Assembly (NCBI GenBank): GCA_036345935.2 | Contig: JADWOT020000003.1 | Span: forward strand, 19,176,509-19,240,508 | Reading direction: 5' to 3' | Length of the DNA: 64,000 bases | Source of the DNA: Taenia hydatigena | Lineage: Eukaryota; Platyhelminthes; Cestoda; Cyclophyllidea; Taeniidae | Shown: positions 12,551-23,810 of the stretch, one piece after another | Layout of the letters: each line of letters begins with the position of its first letter | How positions within the stretch are numbered: position 1 is the stretch's first letter | Made by a program: the position numbers and the translations under genes | The notes under the pieces: model-generated | What the model was told of the DNA's origin: nothing | What the model saw: only the letters and a program-made list of their open reading frames with translations | Database searches by the model: none

Positions 12551-13312
12551 ATGTGGAATAATGGTCTTTGGTCCACAGAGCATTCCGAGTGGACCATAAC
12601 GAAAAAGCATCACAATGTGGATGAGTGCACAACTCAAATGCCATCCTCATCACCCTGCACACCACATGACACCCATAGACGTACTACAGCCCCACCAAAT
12701 GTGAAGTCACGTACGTTCGTTGAATGCACCTACCCTAATAAGGTCATTTCAACATCACTTTCGGATCAGATAACAATCTCTCTCACCTGCCACCCAACTC
12801 GGTCATGTGCGCCATCTGCACGTTGTAGTAATCCATTTCTCTTTGGAAAGAGGGCGTTAACATACCACTTCCTGTCAATGCTGCCCTTCCAAACGAAACA
12901 CAAAGAAAACTGCCATCGTCTTGTGACTTTCCTGCCGGTACGTCTTATGTCTCCAGACGCAGTTCCTATAGATCACACTGTGGCTCAATTCCATGATTCG
13001 AGAACAGAACCTCAATTTACCAACCAGCCTTACCTCAAACTGACACACACGATTGTCGTCCTTCTACAATTTCTGACTAACGCAGACCACAGCAATAGCA
13101 AGTGGACTATAAAGGCCTTTCCTCGTCCAGTAGATGTCCGAGTAGCTAACACTAGGAATGCGCTGTGCAACAACCCCTCCCACAGCAAGTCAATGAAAAC
13201 GAATTTAAGGGTCAGGCTAAATCCAATAACATCAACGGACGCTATTGATGATAAAACAATAAATTGTTTTGGTGACAACACCCATCACAGACTTGTGCAT
13301 GCGTGCAAGTGA
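12551..13312 (+). CDS. Open frame of 253 codons, status uncertain (left copy)
   Basis: Longest unexplained open frame in the left arm. The product would be polar, rich in Thr, Ser, His and Asn, with no domain I recognise, and composition alone does not argue for coding. It is open in both arms. A dense patch of differences between the arms falls inside it (12650-12715) and changes several residues without breaking the frame. It could equally be an intron or intergenic open stretch. Confidence 0.18.
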   Translation: MWNNGLWSTEHSEWTITKKHHNVDECTTQMPSSSPCTPHDTHRRTTAPPNVKSRTFVECTYPNKVISTSLSDQITISLTCHPTRSCAPSARCSNPFLFGKRALTYHFLSMLPFQTKHKENCHRLVTFLPVRLMSPDAVPIDHTVAQFHDSRTEPQFTNQPYLKLTHTIVVLLQFLTNADHSNSKWTIKAFPRPVDVRVANTRNALCNNPSHSKSMKTNLRVRLNPITSTDAIDDKTINCFGDNTHHRLVHACK

Positions 13313-15901
13313 CTTCTACTATCTACGAAACCACACCACGTATACAGTGCCAACAATACTTGTGGTGTGGAAGTTCCTGTGCCTCCTGCCAGCCCCCTCA
13401 GTGCACCAGCCACGCCGCCAAACCCACACCTCCACAAAGCCCCTTCACAAACGCATCCCATGCAAGGTTACAGCGCTATCCTCACCGTCTTCTTCCTCAA
13501 AATGCCTTCACTTGCGACAACTCCTCCCCGTCCACTAAACACCAAACTCCACACATTTCTGCATTTACCTGCCACTTCCCACCAGTGCTGACTGCATTCG
13601 CATGCCGCTCCAGTACCCACAATAGATGCATGGATGAATACCCCCTAGTGGATTTGATGATTAAATCTATGCAACGATGAATGCATGCATGCTCACGTGT
13701 GGTATGGATAGACGCACACCACTCGGACTGACAGGTGGAGCAGTGCCCAATGCATGAGGACACCTGAATGCACAAATGCGGCTATCAAGGATTCACAAAT
13801 CGTACACCTTCATGCATGGATGCAGACTGCAACATATTTGCAAAATATATATTGCTTTCACTTTTACAATGGAGGCTTCTTCACACTTTCACATGCTCTG
13901 CAAGAGGCAGAAATGAATTAGCCTGCAGAATGGTGGCATTCATTACCGGTTCTGGTATGCATGAACGAACACCATCATACAGGAATGACCGACAGCGCGA
14001 AAGACATCCGGTCGAGGACGCCACATCATCGCCTTCGCTTCCCTCCCATTCTTACGACATCACAGTGAAGGTGTTTCCCTCATCGACGATGTGCACTCCA
14101 CTGCCTCATGAACGCTCGTCCCTCCGCGACCTCCCAACTCGTTCTACTGACGGTTCCCACACCACACAGACACAATTCAATCCATGCCAGCGTCAGACCA
14201 GCGCACCTAACGGTCATCACGACGACGTTCAGGCAGAACTGCCAATTGACCTCCAAACCCGGCATGCTAACCGATAGCTGAAAGGCAATGGAGAACACAA
14301 AGCACTCATGGCACGAAGTCTTTGATGACCAGGATCTTGGCGACAATACCAAAGAAATCACACTGCTCCAGTCATTCCATTTAAAAACAGCCTTAAAGGA
14401 AAAACACGAAAAAAAGTAAAACGATGGTGAAACAGTGAAGGTACCGCACTTTATGACGATTCGCTGGCATTGCTCATCAAGTCGTAAAACATCTGGTAAT
14501 TTAAAGGTACAATGCCAAAATGGATTGGCGCGTAAATCAGGTATGAACGAGGGAGCATAAGGTAGATGAGTGGATGGATGGATAAAATTAAGGTGAGCCA
14601 AAGTACAGTTGAAGTTACAATGGATAGACGCAACAATACTAAACTAAGTAATGTGTTCGAGGCATAACGGCTAAGCATCACAAAAATTGTAAGACCCATC
14701 AATAACAGCGCATGCCAACAACAACTACATGCATAATACTAAATTTGCACAAGTGAGAACGCACCTCCTTCCGATCGCAGATGTACCCTCCAGACGTTCC
14801 TATTCCATCAACACGGTTTGTGCACAACTCTCTGTCCACCGGATCCAACACCACCAACATAACCAAATCCCATCGCAAAAACCCGAGACCCACAACAAAG
14901 CCACGCACGCAATTGATCAACGTTAATTTCTACCGCAAATGCACACTTAAACAAACCATGGTAAAAATCATGAAAGTCAATCAGGAAGTGAATCCTTTTG
15001 TGTCTGAATGGATAAGCTCAAATCGTCTGTTGGAAATGTGTATTCAACAGTACTTTAAAAATTCTGCCTCAAGGATTCGTTACCATTTTGCGACGGGGTA
15101 TTAAGCCCAGTCACGAAATAATTTATGAAGGCCACTTATTCTTCACTCATTATGCCTTCACTGACAGCGCAAGCTTTCAGGCACACACTTAGAAACATGC
15201 ATTAATGTGACATGCTAAGCTAATCTTTTGAAAAGCTCTTACATTGTCCGCATAAGGATGCCTCCTGATGTGTTATTGTTCTCTCTCCCACCCGACTTCA
15301 TATTGCAATTCATGGGCTACGTCCAATGCAACTCTATGTTTATTCTAGACCCCCCTCTTATCTTCTTTGATAAATATTATACTCATCTGCTGCATCTTGT
15401 GCGGTTTACCATCTCTTCACAGCCCACGAGCACGAATGGGGTTGTCTCGGCCAACACTCATCTTTTCCTCAGCAACTTCGAGGGTTTGTTTGATCGCACG
15501 AACGCAGTGTATGGGGACCAGCAAATGCTCAAAAAATATGAAACTAACTGGAAATGTCTAATTATTACCTCCACATCACCTTTTCCCACCGTTGCTATGC
15601 TTGCAACTTCTGCGTAGAGTTGCGAGGACGTCTTGATAACGAAAGAACGCATAAAAATAATTAGACAGTGTATGCATCCAGCAACGCAAAAGGAGTTGCG
15701 GCTGATGGCACAACCAAAACAATATGGCCACCCAAGTGACCGTAACCGAAAGCCACAGTCAAACAAACAAAGTGCCACGTCTGCTTCGATTTGGGCTGCA
15801 TTCCTTTCGCGATGTCCGTGCACTATTGATGCTGATCCAGGGGAGTGTTAAGGATGCAATACTGTTAGAGTGAGTACCTTCCCGTTCACTTAACCCCGTA
15901 G

Positions 15902-16387
15902 ATAGAGTTGATGCCCTACTGGTTCCGCGCTCTTGCCTGCTGCTACTCCACCACCCCCCCCCCGCACACACTACAGCTGTTTGGTCGCGTGCTGACAGCT
16001 AGGTCGTCCAAGGTAAGTGAACTGTCGCCTTCCAGTTCTGATCATCAGTGTTGTCTTGAGGCAACACCGCACAGGTACGGGCACTTCTGCTCTGCATCCA
16101 GGTCACATGTCCGGCAAGTGAGGGCTCAAGCGTATTCGCTAGCCTGACGTTGAAGTGTCCATTTTGTGGTCATGTGAATAGGACAGGTTTGTGGTTTTCC
16201 CAATTTCTACCTTTGTGCTGTGAATTTAAATTCCCACATGAAATCAGTCAACCAACCTGAACATAACATGCTACTTCGCAACCAACAATTTGGCACACTC
16301 ATCTATGTTCGCAACTTTGCATTCCGCTCCAAGTGCTTTAGCTGTCGTGGTACAGCCTGCGTCAACTGCAGTGTCATTGCGACATGA
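15902..16387 (+). CDS. Candidate 3' end of an unidentified gene with Cys pairs (left copy, 3 small exons)
   Basis: Three plus-strand exons with compatible phases: 15902-16012 (acceptor CCCGTAG, donor AAG|GTAAGT), 16075-16186 (GCACAG, donor CAG|GTTTGT) and 16248-16387 (ATCAG, ends at TGA). The introns are about 61 bases. Together they read 121 codons including stop: MPYWFRALACCYS, then LQLFGRVLTARSSK, LTLKCPFCGHVN, and finally RSKCFSCRGTACVNCSVI with the stop. Cys-x2-Cys pairs at three places suggest a C-terminal zinc-binding fold, but I do not recognise the protein. A possible preceding exon ends at about 15868 (RFGLHSFRDVRALLMLIQGS) but its phase does not fit. A run of ten C sits in the first exon. 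Confidence 0.42.
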
Positions 16388-16559
16388 AGTCTAATGGACT
16401 TGAAAATATGTGAATGATGTGATGTACATCCCCACCTCCAATGTTCCATTATTTGGTTTGAATTCTTCAAATTCGGGGATGCTGTGTAATCACATTGGCC
16501 AAGAGGATCCCAGTGAGGGATGCGTGGACCCGTGGACTGTGGTGAGCACCTAAAATCAA

Positions 16560-16990
16560 TGCGTCATCGAAGTGCCTGCGGTCCCATGAAATTGCGGCCA
16601 AAGATCCACCTTCCCATGACTTCTCTTTAGGCCACATACGAATGAAAGATCTCTTTGTGTATTGACAATGTGCCATTGCATCTGATGTACTTCTCTCCAG
16701 CTCGATGCCTGCCCAATTTTGTGATTTAATTCTGGTAATCCTTGGAAAGTTGGAGCAGTTGAGGTGAGTCATCAAGTTCCATGATTCCCATCTACAGATT
16801 TCCACTTTTAACTAAAGTACTCATCACACCGCTACACCAAAAGAGTCAATGTGACCTCTTCGCCCCCCAGCCCCTTCGCTCTGACTCCTCGTGCCACTCC
16901 TGACCTCCGCCATCGTCTCACCCGTTCGCTAACTCACACACACACTCCAACCTAAGTGACTCTTCCCTTTGGATAATCCCCTACCACCCT
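16560..16990. repeat. Arm-tip repeat (family C), left arm
   Basis: Innermost part of the left arm. It contains, in reverse complement, the block GGCCTAAAGAGAAGTCATGG and the tip sequence around CGAAGGGGCTGGGGGGCGAA. Beyond about 16925 it still resembles the right side weakly for about 60 bases (a TGACTCTTCxCTT block), so the breakpoint lies within the element. Confidence 0.65.
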
Positions 16991-19110
16991 GTAAAGCCTA
17001 GTCTTGCTGATAGAGCTATGGAAGTGGAGGTCCACACTGCATACATGATTCGCATTGACTGCCGAATAAGTGACAAGACGTGTGGGTCAGTGGATCGGCA
17101 TTCCAGAATGACTGAGAAGGACTGGAGCACCCAATGCAGTCGTATGAGTGGTCAGTGGGAAATCAGATCGACGGGCATCCGAATAGGTACACAAACTAAC
17201 ACTTACAATTAAATGAGGTGCCACAAGTGCACATTTATTTTGGATACATTTAAGGAAGGGGAGCAGACTTCTGTCCATTAATAGTACTCGTCTTCCAGTT
17301 TTGGAGGTTAAATGACAAGACCTTGTGTTAATATCCCAAGTTTATTATTACTGGTGCTTCTCCGTATAGCAACAAAACTGGGCTTCAGGCACATATGAAA
17401 TTACCTTTGTAAATCGATGAGGTAACAAAATGGAAGTAAGGTTGTAAAATGATGTCAAGCCGAAAGTGAGGAAATTTCGGTGTTGCTTTTTAAACGAGGA
17501 CACATCACACTCTCCCTTCCCTTCAACACGTTAACTTCCACACCACTCGCTAGGTGAATCCTCCTCCAACGCAAGGAGAGCGACACAACCACTACACCCA
17601 CACATCCATGCTGCTGTGCACACAACTGTTTAAACGAGATGCACCATTAGCAATTGGCTCGACTTCATCGCTCACGTATCCACCCTGTGCCTCACTTCAG
17701 ACACTTCTCCTCTGTCCATAAACTCGCCTTCAAAAATGGCTCCAATTGTTAGGTGTTAAGTGTACACCTATGACAATCCGTTCCAATGGATGGATCGTGC
17801 ATAGAATGAGCATGCGTACTTCACCGCACTCTCCTCACCGAACAACCATGCCTCGTGGTTTGGAGTCAAATTCCTAATTGTAAATGCGAAATATGTTCCT
17901 ACTCATTGTCAGTTTTGGATAGAAACGCTGTTAACCGTCCAACGGAAAAACATTCAGTTTGAGTTTTGCGTACATTAGTGAACCTGGAAAGTCTCGACCT
18001 AGGCCGATTTGGAGTTGGTAGAAACATTCGGTTAATAAGGCTTCCATAGAGGTCTCGAGGTTGCGGTCTCCAAAAATGTCTGAAGGACAATTTACTTCCC
18101 TCCCCTCCCTTTCCTACCTTTACCTTTAACTTCAGCTCGGCCAACTGCATGACTTACAATGACATGGTGCAAATGCTGAGCATTCCAGCCACAAAATGAA
18201 TTTATTCCAGTGCATATAGCTGGCTATTGCGGCTCAAGTAATCTTGAGTCTCAACAACAGGTAAGTCGTGCACCAAATGTATGCAACGAAAAGCAGTAGC
18301 AACCACATGCCTGTCACTCAACTTGAGATTCACAATGTCACTTGGCGCACACTGGTGTGCAACGCAGAGATGTACTGCCAGATGAGACTCGTTTAACGCT
18401 GCTGCTTTCAAATTACTAGTGGAGAGATTGTGCCCCGTACCACAGTTCGGTTTCCAATTACGAAGATCCATTTTACATTCCTATGTTGATATTGCAATAG
18501 TCAAGGCTTCAATCGCGACAAATCAGCACGCGCCTCACAAAACACCTACATCCACCTGTTTAAGATCAAACGACTTTCAGTCGCCTGGATTCCAGAAATG
18601 AGGAAATGCTTCTAGAAGCCAACTCTCCCACGTCTCAATACCTCCCTAACTACTCCACCTCCCCTCACCAGTCACCCCACTGCACACTACTCTCCACCAC
18701 CCATTTCCGTCGGCAAATAAAGACGCACAACACCTGACTCGCTTCCACCTTGCCTATGGCCTCGCAACGTCAGCCAACACCTCCACTCACGTTGCTGTGA
18801 CGGAAACCACTCAAAGCTCCAACGAACCCCACTTACGTCGCTCTTGTGCACATTCACACGCCAACAGTAGCAACCTGCTTCAGTGCACACCCACGACACC
18901 ACAGCACCACTTCGCCTAACACTCTACCACCACAACAAACCCACCGCCCAATTCTCCTCCAAAACAAAAGCAACCCAATTGCCATCTCACTCATTTATGT
19001 TCACATATGTACACACATATACACAAACACACACCCGGGGGTCAGTGGCAGAGGGGGAGGAGGGCGAAGAGGAGAAGGGGATTTGAACGTCAGGATAGCC
19101 AAAACAAGGC
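16926..19110. other. Spacer, 3' flank of the zinc-finger gene
   Basis: Contains the family B copy and a CA-rich stretch at about 19000-19040 just beyond the zinc-finger stop. No other gene was recognised. Confidence 0.6.
17930..18420. repeat. Dispersed repeat family B, spacer copy
   Basis: Diverged copy of the family B element: GAAAGTCTCGACCTAGGCCG, ATTTGGAGTTGGTAGAAACA, GCATGACTTACAATGACATG, CTTGAGTCTCAACAACAGGT, AAGTCGTGCACC. It is clearly older than the arm duplication, since it differs from the arm copies much more than they do from each other. Confidence 0.7.
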
Positions 19111-20316
19111 CTAGTGAGCATCTATCACATGCTGCATTATTGCCTCCCTGTCGCAGCTCGAGAAGGAGCACATTGGACACATCATCGCATCGCTCGCCAC
19201 CACATCACTACTCCCTCCCTCCACATCCACGCACTTCCAGTTGGAGAGACTACACGCCTCTCTCTCCCCACTCACACACCCACCTCCTCGCGCCGTTGCA
19301 AGAGCACTGCCACACTGACCTCCTCCTCCGCACGATTCCACTGTCCCGCCGGCCATCCCCAACAACCTCGGCAACAAGGCACTGTGGCTTCTCTGGGCGA
19401 CCGAAACACCACTCTCCACTGATCCACGTGAATTCGTGCCACACGGCCTAATCTTCGTCCCCCTCAATTGCACAGTGCTTTGCGCAGAGCCCACCGACTC
19501 CAAGGCAACTCGACATGCACCATCCACAACTGCGCTTGACAACTCTGCATTACTGCAAGTCGTTTCGTCCGACCTCAACAGACCTGCAACACCACTTCTC
19601 AGTGTCTTTGTTAGCTGCACTGCAGCGTGTCGTGACATTTGGGCCGCCGAACCGACACCACAATTAGTCTGACCACCTGAGCATCCAGTGATAGTAGTCA
19701 ATGCTGTCGACGCCTGTGCAGCTGATGATGCAACATTCCATACCACCCTCTGCTCAACTTTGGGCGCTAATTTTAACAAATGAGGTGCAATGCTGCGCCC
19801 ACCAGCCTCAGGCGCACTCGTTCTGCCCACTACTGGCAACTGTCGCATTCTCAACAGCGTATTAGCAATGGACGAGTCCAATGTCTTGCGCGATATCAAC
19901 AAGTTATAGCCGCCTGACGACTTCACCTGACGTGGCGATGCCGATGTCGATTTCGTCTTCGCCAACTCCACGCGCATTGGCGTGCAGAGTGCATTTGCAC
20001 CTCCCTGTGCAACTGACTCACTTGTGTCACATCGTGACGATGACGCCGGTTGGAGGGAGGAATGCGACGTCTCCATCGATAACTGCGGTGGCGGTGGGCC
20101 GACCACGCACAGCGTCTCCGCCTTCCCATCGGTGCACAAGTTTTTGCTTGACGGTTTCACTGTTACTCCGGGCAGACCAGTCGACAGTCCAACTGAAGCT
20201 GCACTCATAGCCACCACAGGCACCACGGCCGGCAGATTCAGAGGCAACGGAACCGCAGCAGCGAGAGGACGTGCGGACGACAAATTCGACCCATTCGTCA
20301 CTCCTACTCCGACAAC
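19111..20316 (-). CDS. Zinc-finger gene exon 6 (C-terminal finger, stop)
   Basis: 1206 nt including the stop, entered in phase 0 after CTTGAAG. The reading frame of about 400 codons is uninterrupted, with low-complexity Ala, Ser, Gly and Val sequence, then the final finger CPMCSFSSCDREAIMQ followed by H-x4-H. The second His is the last residue. The upstream acceptor is the least certain of the gene, although the frame length supports it. Confidence 0.78.
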   Translation of the reverse strand, partial: VVGVGVTNGSNLSSARPLAAAVPLPLNLPAVVPVVAMSAASVGLSTGLPGVTVKPSSKNLCTDGKAETLCVVGPPPPQLSMETSHSSLQPASSSRCDTSESVAQGGANALCTPMRVELAKTKSTSASPRQVKSSGGYNLLISRKTLDSSIANTLLRMRQLPVVGRTSAPEAGGRSIAPHLLKLAPKVEQRVVWNVASSAAQASTALTTITGCSGGQTNCGVGSAAQMSRHAAVQLTKTLRSGVAGLLRSDETTCSNAELSSAVVDGACRVALESVGSAQSTVQLRGTKIRPCGTNSRGSVESGVSVAQRSHSALLPRLLGMAGGTVESCGGGGQCGSALATARGGGCVSGEREACSLSNWKCVDVEGGSSDVVASDAMMCPMCSFSSCDREAIMQHVIDAH

Positions 20317-23300
20317 CTTCAAACAAGCGAGATGGTTCAGCAATTAACCACACAAATTATCAACAATCACATGCATTCATCCCAACTTTCCACATGTCCT
20401 GTCTAACTGCTCACAGTCGTACACAGTATCCACAACGGTATCTCAATCACAGACACCATCTAGCCATTTCATTTCATCTCTTAACTTGACCTCGTAGTGG
20501 TGGCCCGGTGGTGCTTCTGGGGGCACCACCAACTGAAGACCTACCACACAACTTCGCCAGTCTAAGTACCAATGCCGTCGAGGCACTTTCTTTCAAGCAA
20601 CACCACCATTCCTCGCCTATTTACCCACTTTGCTCCACTTTGACCATTCTCTTTCAGTCCACTCGCCTCGCCTTACTCCTGTGTTGAGCCTTCAAATGCA
20701 CCCAATGGCACCGCATCTTCTTCTTCTTCTTCTTCTTCTTCTTCTTTCTCAACGAAGGGCACATACGCGACCAACCAACAACACCCACACATCATCTGTA
20801 CACATTCCTACAAAGTTGAAGTAGGTAGCACATACAGTGTTGTTACGAGCACTCGACAACCCATTCTGAGGCCTTGCAATCCACACACGTCTTTCGGCGC
20901 CATCAGAGGTCGTGGTGGTGGGGGTGATCGCTTTCACCGATCCTTCCTCTGATTCCGCACCCAATGCACCTCCCTCTCGCCTCGGTGCCGCCTTCACCTA
21001 TTGAAAAACAAGAAGCATGGCCTAATACATCCTCACCATTACCCACAATCGCTGCATTGCAGTGTGCACCTAATACCAAGCCACGTGGAGACAGGAGCAC
21101 CTACCACACTGTGGTGCAAAACAAAGGAGCACGGTCGTCGAGGTGCCTGCACCACTGACTGACAGGGGAGGGAGAAGGACGACGATGACGACGACGCGGA
21201 GGAGACGGCGGAGGAGGAGGAGGAGGAGAGAACAGTCCCTGTATGCGGCTTCGGAAGGCACAAAGTGGACAACGCTGCAGAAGGCACAGCACCTCTCGCA
21301 TCAACGCCACCAGTCGGTATATCAGGCACTCGCACAGCAGACAAGGCAGAAGTCGCTTTCGCTCCTCCTAGTGGCAGCAGTGATGGCAGTGGTGCAGGTC
21401 GAACCACCTCCACATCTCCTGTCGGCCCGCATCGCAATCGTTTCGCACACGCCTCCTGCTTCCCCACATCTCCTGACCGCGACAAGTCTCGCCGCGACTG
21501 TCGACCTTCCTCCGCTCTAATTTGGCACAACATTAACCAATCCCTTCTAGCAACAGAGCCTATTCACACTTCTATCAACGAGGTTTGGCCACCCACGTCT
21601 CCACACCTACCCATACACACTGAACATTGACGCGGCCAAACACATCCTCACTAATCTATCACGTGATCCACACATCCACACAACACTCGGCTAAGGCCAT
21701 CATTTTAGTTGTTCATGTGCAGCTTGATATCAATCCACTTACAAACAGCCTGCATCTTGCACCATTGCGTCGAGACTGCAGAATGCACTGCATACAGTGA
21801 GAAATGTGAAGACTTACTACCACTAACAAGGAAAAAGCACCCACTAAGCACCACTCCGTTCACACTTCCTATGCTAGAAGCAACTTACTCATCACCATCC
21901 TCCGCAACCCGCTTGCCAATGACGATGACCTTCCGTGTGGGTTGACAGCTTTCCTCCGACACTCTGCCACCACTCAAAGGCACAGTCGATAATCTTCTAG
22001 CCAATTTCAACTCATACCAACACCTGTCAAATGATCATTTCCTAAGCACTGTCCACAAGGAAGACAAAGTCTGGGCACATAACACACTCACCATGCAGTG
22101 TACACTTACACATTCAAATGATCATTTCCTAAGCACTGTCCACAAGGAAGACAAAGTCTGGGCACATAACACACTCACCATGCAGTGTACACTTACACAT
22201 TCGGTCCAGCAGCACCAAGGTCCTGCAAATCCACACCTTCCTCCACCACTCGCCTGTATCGCTTCTTGCCAGTGAAGCGCAGCACACCTCGAATCGCAGA
22301 GATGGCATTCCCGAGGCGTCCTCTCAGTCCCTCACATCTGTCTCCACACCTCCACCAAATGCTACGTGCCACCGCGGTGGTGAAGCACAGAGGTGATTGT
22401 GCATTGGGAAAGAGGAGGAGGGAGGCGAGAACATGCACCGACGCTGCGCGTGCTGGATCACCCTGCGTGCATTGCCTGATTTCATTCCACACCACCTCCA
22501 CCGGTCGGCCACGCAGTTGCACTCTGCACACTGGCAAGCGCGACGACTCCCTCTCCATCCACTCACCGCAGAATGCACACAACAACCACACACACGTCTC
22601 ACTCGACTCGAATCGCCTCTTCCCATGGCTTCTGCAAACAACACTTACCTATCAGTGCAACACGCACTATGCACTCATCAACCCTCTCTCCCTCCCTACC
22701 TCCCTCCCTCCCTCACAACCATATTCAAAGCTCAACTTCCTTCCTTCCCTTCCTCACTCTCATCTAGCGCATCAAATCTCGCCGCCAACAGACAGACCTC
22801 CTTACCCTGAGTAATGCGCCTGTATGGCCTTGACGGTGCTGAAGTACAAACCACACTCCTCACACAAGTAGAAGTTCTTGCCATGCGACCCCAACGCCTT
22901 CGTGTTGGCAGGATTGAAGGGATAGTAGACTGACGGTGATCGCGAACAATGCCACGACTTCTCGGCCAGTTGACGCAGTCGACGCAGCCGATAGTGGCCC
23001 TCCGCCACGTGACGACACAGTGTGAGGAAGGAGTCCGGCTGGAACGAGCAGCCTGCTTTCACGCACGTACACGCATACACCCCACCCAAGTCCTTGGCAC
23101 GCCATCGCAGTTTGGCTACAGCAACACCCGTGGGTGGAAGAGTCTGGTGCAAGTGCTCGCGCTCCTCCTTGCGCGCCTCCTCTCCCATCTTCGGCGCCTT
23201 CACGCCACGCAGCCGCATCCTCTCTGGCATCTGTCTGCGGTACTGCTCCGCCACCAGACTTCGTCCTATCCATTCACAACACAATGCAAAGCACTCATGT

Positions 23301-23772
23301 GTACCAGCAAGCAACAATTCACTCACAAGCATAGCCTCACCGCACACCGTGCCACACCCCACCTACCGATGCTGCAGAGCAGTCGAACGGAGGGCCGCAA
23401 GAGATCGCGGCTCTCCTCCCTTCCAACCTCCGCCTCGCCACGCTGCATTGGGATCGTTTCCGTCAGCTGCAGGTTGTACGTGTGCATGACGGGAAAGGCG
23501 ACGTCGAATGCAGGAACGGCGTGCTCCACGCCACTGTCATCGATGCGCCCCGACCCAACGGAGCACGGACTCGCCTGAGTCAGCAGCAGCTGCAGCACGT
23601 CTTGCTCCTTATTCATGCCCATATCCATCGTAGGAGCAGAGGAGTCTGCACTCATGGCAAACAATCCACTGCTCAACTCCTCTCCACTACGAGGTGACAC
23701 CACCTCACCCCCCTCTCCACGCAGCACACACTCACCGTTGGCGGAGAATTCGCCCTGCTTCGCCACAGCAGT

Positions 23773-23810
<38 letters not shown>

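Larger units (their letters stand above)
9271..15901. other. Left-arm region between the dynein copy and the Cys-pair gene end
   Basis: 6.6 kb with no recognised gene. It should hold the 3' end of the dynein copy, which I could not find. It contains a dispersed repeat (family B, about 11590-11990), a 253-codon open frame at 12551-13312 of unknown status, and exon-like stretches at about 10320-10482 (minus) and 14781-14925 (plus, after a GATCGCAG acceptor). Confidence 0.6.
1..16925. repeat. Left arm of giant inverted repeat (truncated by window start)
   Basis: This whole segment is repeated in reverse complement at 26752-43666. Base 1 pairs with 43666, and pairing holds without a major break to about 16920/26757. 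The sum of paired coordinates moves only from 43667 to 43673 at the (CCTT)n tract and to 43677 at the (GA)n tract, so the length differences seen are microsatellite changes. I noticed roughly 30 substitutions, about a third of them clustered near 12650-12715. The arm contains a plus-strand copy of dynein exons 26-30 and a candidate Cys-rich gene end. Its outer boundary is not visible, because homology is still running at base 1. Confidence 0.95.

Noticed and set aside
14080..14601. Minus-strand open frame of 173 codons (mirror 29076-29597)
   Set aside because: Hydrophobic and repetitive composition, no splice or domain signals; conserved between arms only because everything in the arms is.
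16467..16805. Minus-strand open frame of 112 codons at the arm tip (mirror 26872-27210)
   Set aside because: It lies in dispersed repeat family C; similarity to the spacer copy is explained at nucleotide level and the frame is not kept in that copy.
19250..21260. Plus-strand open frames over the zinc-finger exons (for example 18846-19451 and 21143-21520)
   Set aside because: Antisense shadows caused by low stop density in GC-rich, low-complexity exons; the minus-strand model has consistent splice phases and zinc fingers.
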